From Fimbriimonadaceae bacterium (GTDB taxonomy: Bacteria > Armatimonadota > Fimbriimonadia > Fimbriimonadales > Fimbriimonadaceae), in NCBI GenBank assembly GCA_020851885.1, contig JADZBW010000140.1, positions 1 to 5,208 of the forward strand: a DNA stretch of 5,208 bases, in the 5' to 3' direction. Of this stretch, positions 5,162-5,208 are shown in pieces (the first letter of the stretch is position 1; each line of letters opens with the position of its first letter). A program made the position numbers and the translations under genes. A model generated the notes under the pieces. The model was given only the letters and a program-made list of their open reading frames with translations. It did no database searches and was not told the DNA's origin.

Positions 5162-5208
5162 TTACAAAAGGGGCGCAGACCCGGGCCCCACGTCGACGGT
5201 TGGAGTGG
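5162..5208 (-). CDS. Possible C-terminal tail of a minus-strand gene entering from the right edge
   Basis: A minus-strand frame is open from the right edge to TAA at 5164-5162 and would encode TPTVDVGPGSAPLL. Ten of its fourteen third positions are G or C, in line with genes here, but the stretch is far too short to prove coding. If real, it converges with the gene ending at 5151 with a 10-base gap, and the GC stem at 5170-5189 would be inside its coding end. No function can be given. Confidence 0.25.
   Translation of the reverse strand, partial: TPTVDVGPGSAPLL
5166..5189 (-). terminator. Possible intrinsic terminator, minus orientation (GGGGC stem then TTTT)
   Basis: Read on the minus strand, GGGGC (5189-5185) pairs with GCCCC (5174-5170) around a 10-base loop and is followed directly by TTTTG. 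This has the form of a short rho-independent terminator for a minus-strand gene entering from the right edge. The stem is only five pairs, although all G-C. On the plus strand no T run follows, so it would not stop the transcript of the gene ending at 5151. Confidence 0.35.

Noticed and set aside
5152..5208. tRNA or other structured RNA end in the GC-rich right edge
   Set aside because: No T-loop sequence or cloverleaf pairing is visible; a short GC stem followed by a T run on the minus strand or a coding tail explains it better.

Overview
The window looks like ordinary chromosomal sequence from a moderately GC-rich bacterium with strong G/C preference at codon third positions. I see no insertion sequence, CRISPR array, rRNA or tRNA. 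One trait hints at the lineage. The genes that begin transcription units have a TATAAT-like -10 box only about 6-10 bases before the ATG and no Shine-Dalgarno sequence, as expected for leaderless mRNAs. The one internal cistron (murQ) has a normal Shine-Dalgarno. This start architecture is known from Deinococcus-Thermus, Actinobacteria and some other deep-branching phyla. Together with the gene content I would guess an Armatimonadota/Fimbriimonas-like or related environmental bacterium, but this is a low-confidence inference.

Layout from left to right. (1) Positions 1-451, minus strand: N-terminal 150 codons of a glycosyltransferase family 9 (heptosyltransferase-like) protein running off the left edge. 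(2) Positions 452-555: divergent promoter region. (3) Positions 556-1803, plus: 415-residue MFS transporter. (4) Positions 1849-2745 and 2735-3547, plus: a BadF/BadG-type amino-sugar kinase overlapping by 11 bases a MurQ etherase, preceded by its own promoter and a small palindrome. (5) Positions 3548-4411, minus: multi-pass membrane protein of unknown function whose stop codon directly abuts that of murQ. (6) Positions 4412-4554: divergent promoter region. (7) Positions 4555-5151, plus: a 198-residue protein of unknown function with a hydrophobic N-terminus. (8) Positions 5152-5208: a GC stem followed by a T run in minus orientation, and possibly the tail of another minus-strand gene.

The clearest functional unit is the kinase-murQ pair. 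The kinase would phosphorylate N-acetylmuramic acid (and probably GlcNAc) at O6, and MurQ would cleave the lactyl ether of MurNAc-6-phosphate to give GlcNAc-6-phosphate and D-lactate. That is a PTS-independent cell-wall sugar salvage route like the MurK/MurQ pair of Clostridium. The MFS gene just upstream is on the same strand and could take part in uptake, but nothing in its sequence shows its substrate and the kinase has its own promoter. The membrane protein and the 198-residue protein share a divergent promoter region and have no assignable function. I do not see a dramatic undescribed system here.
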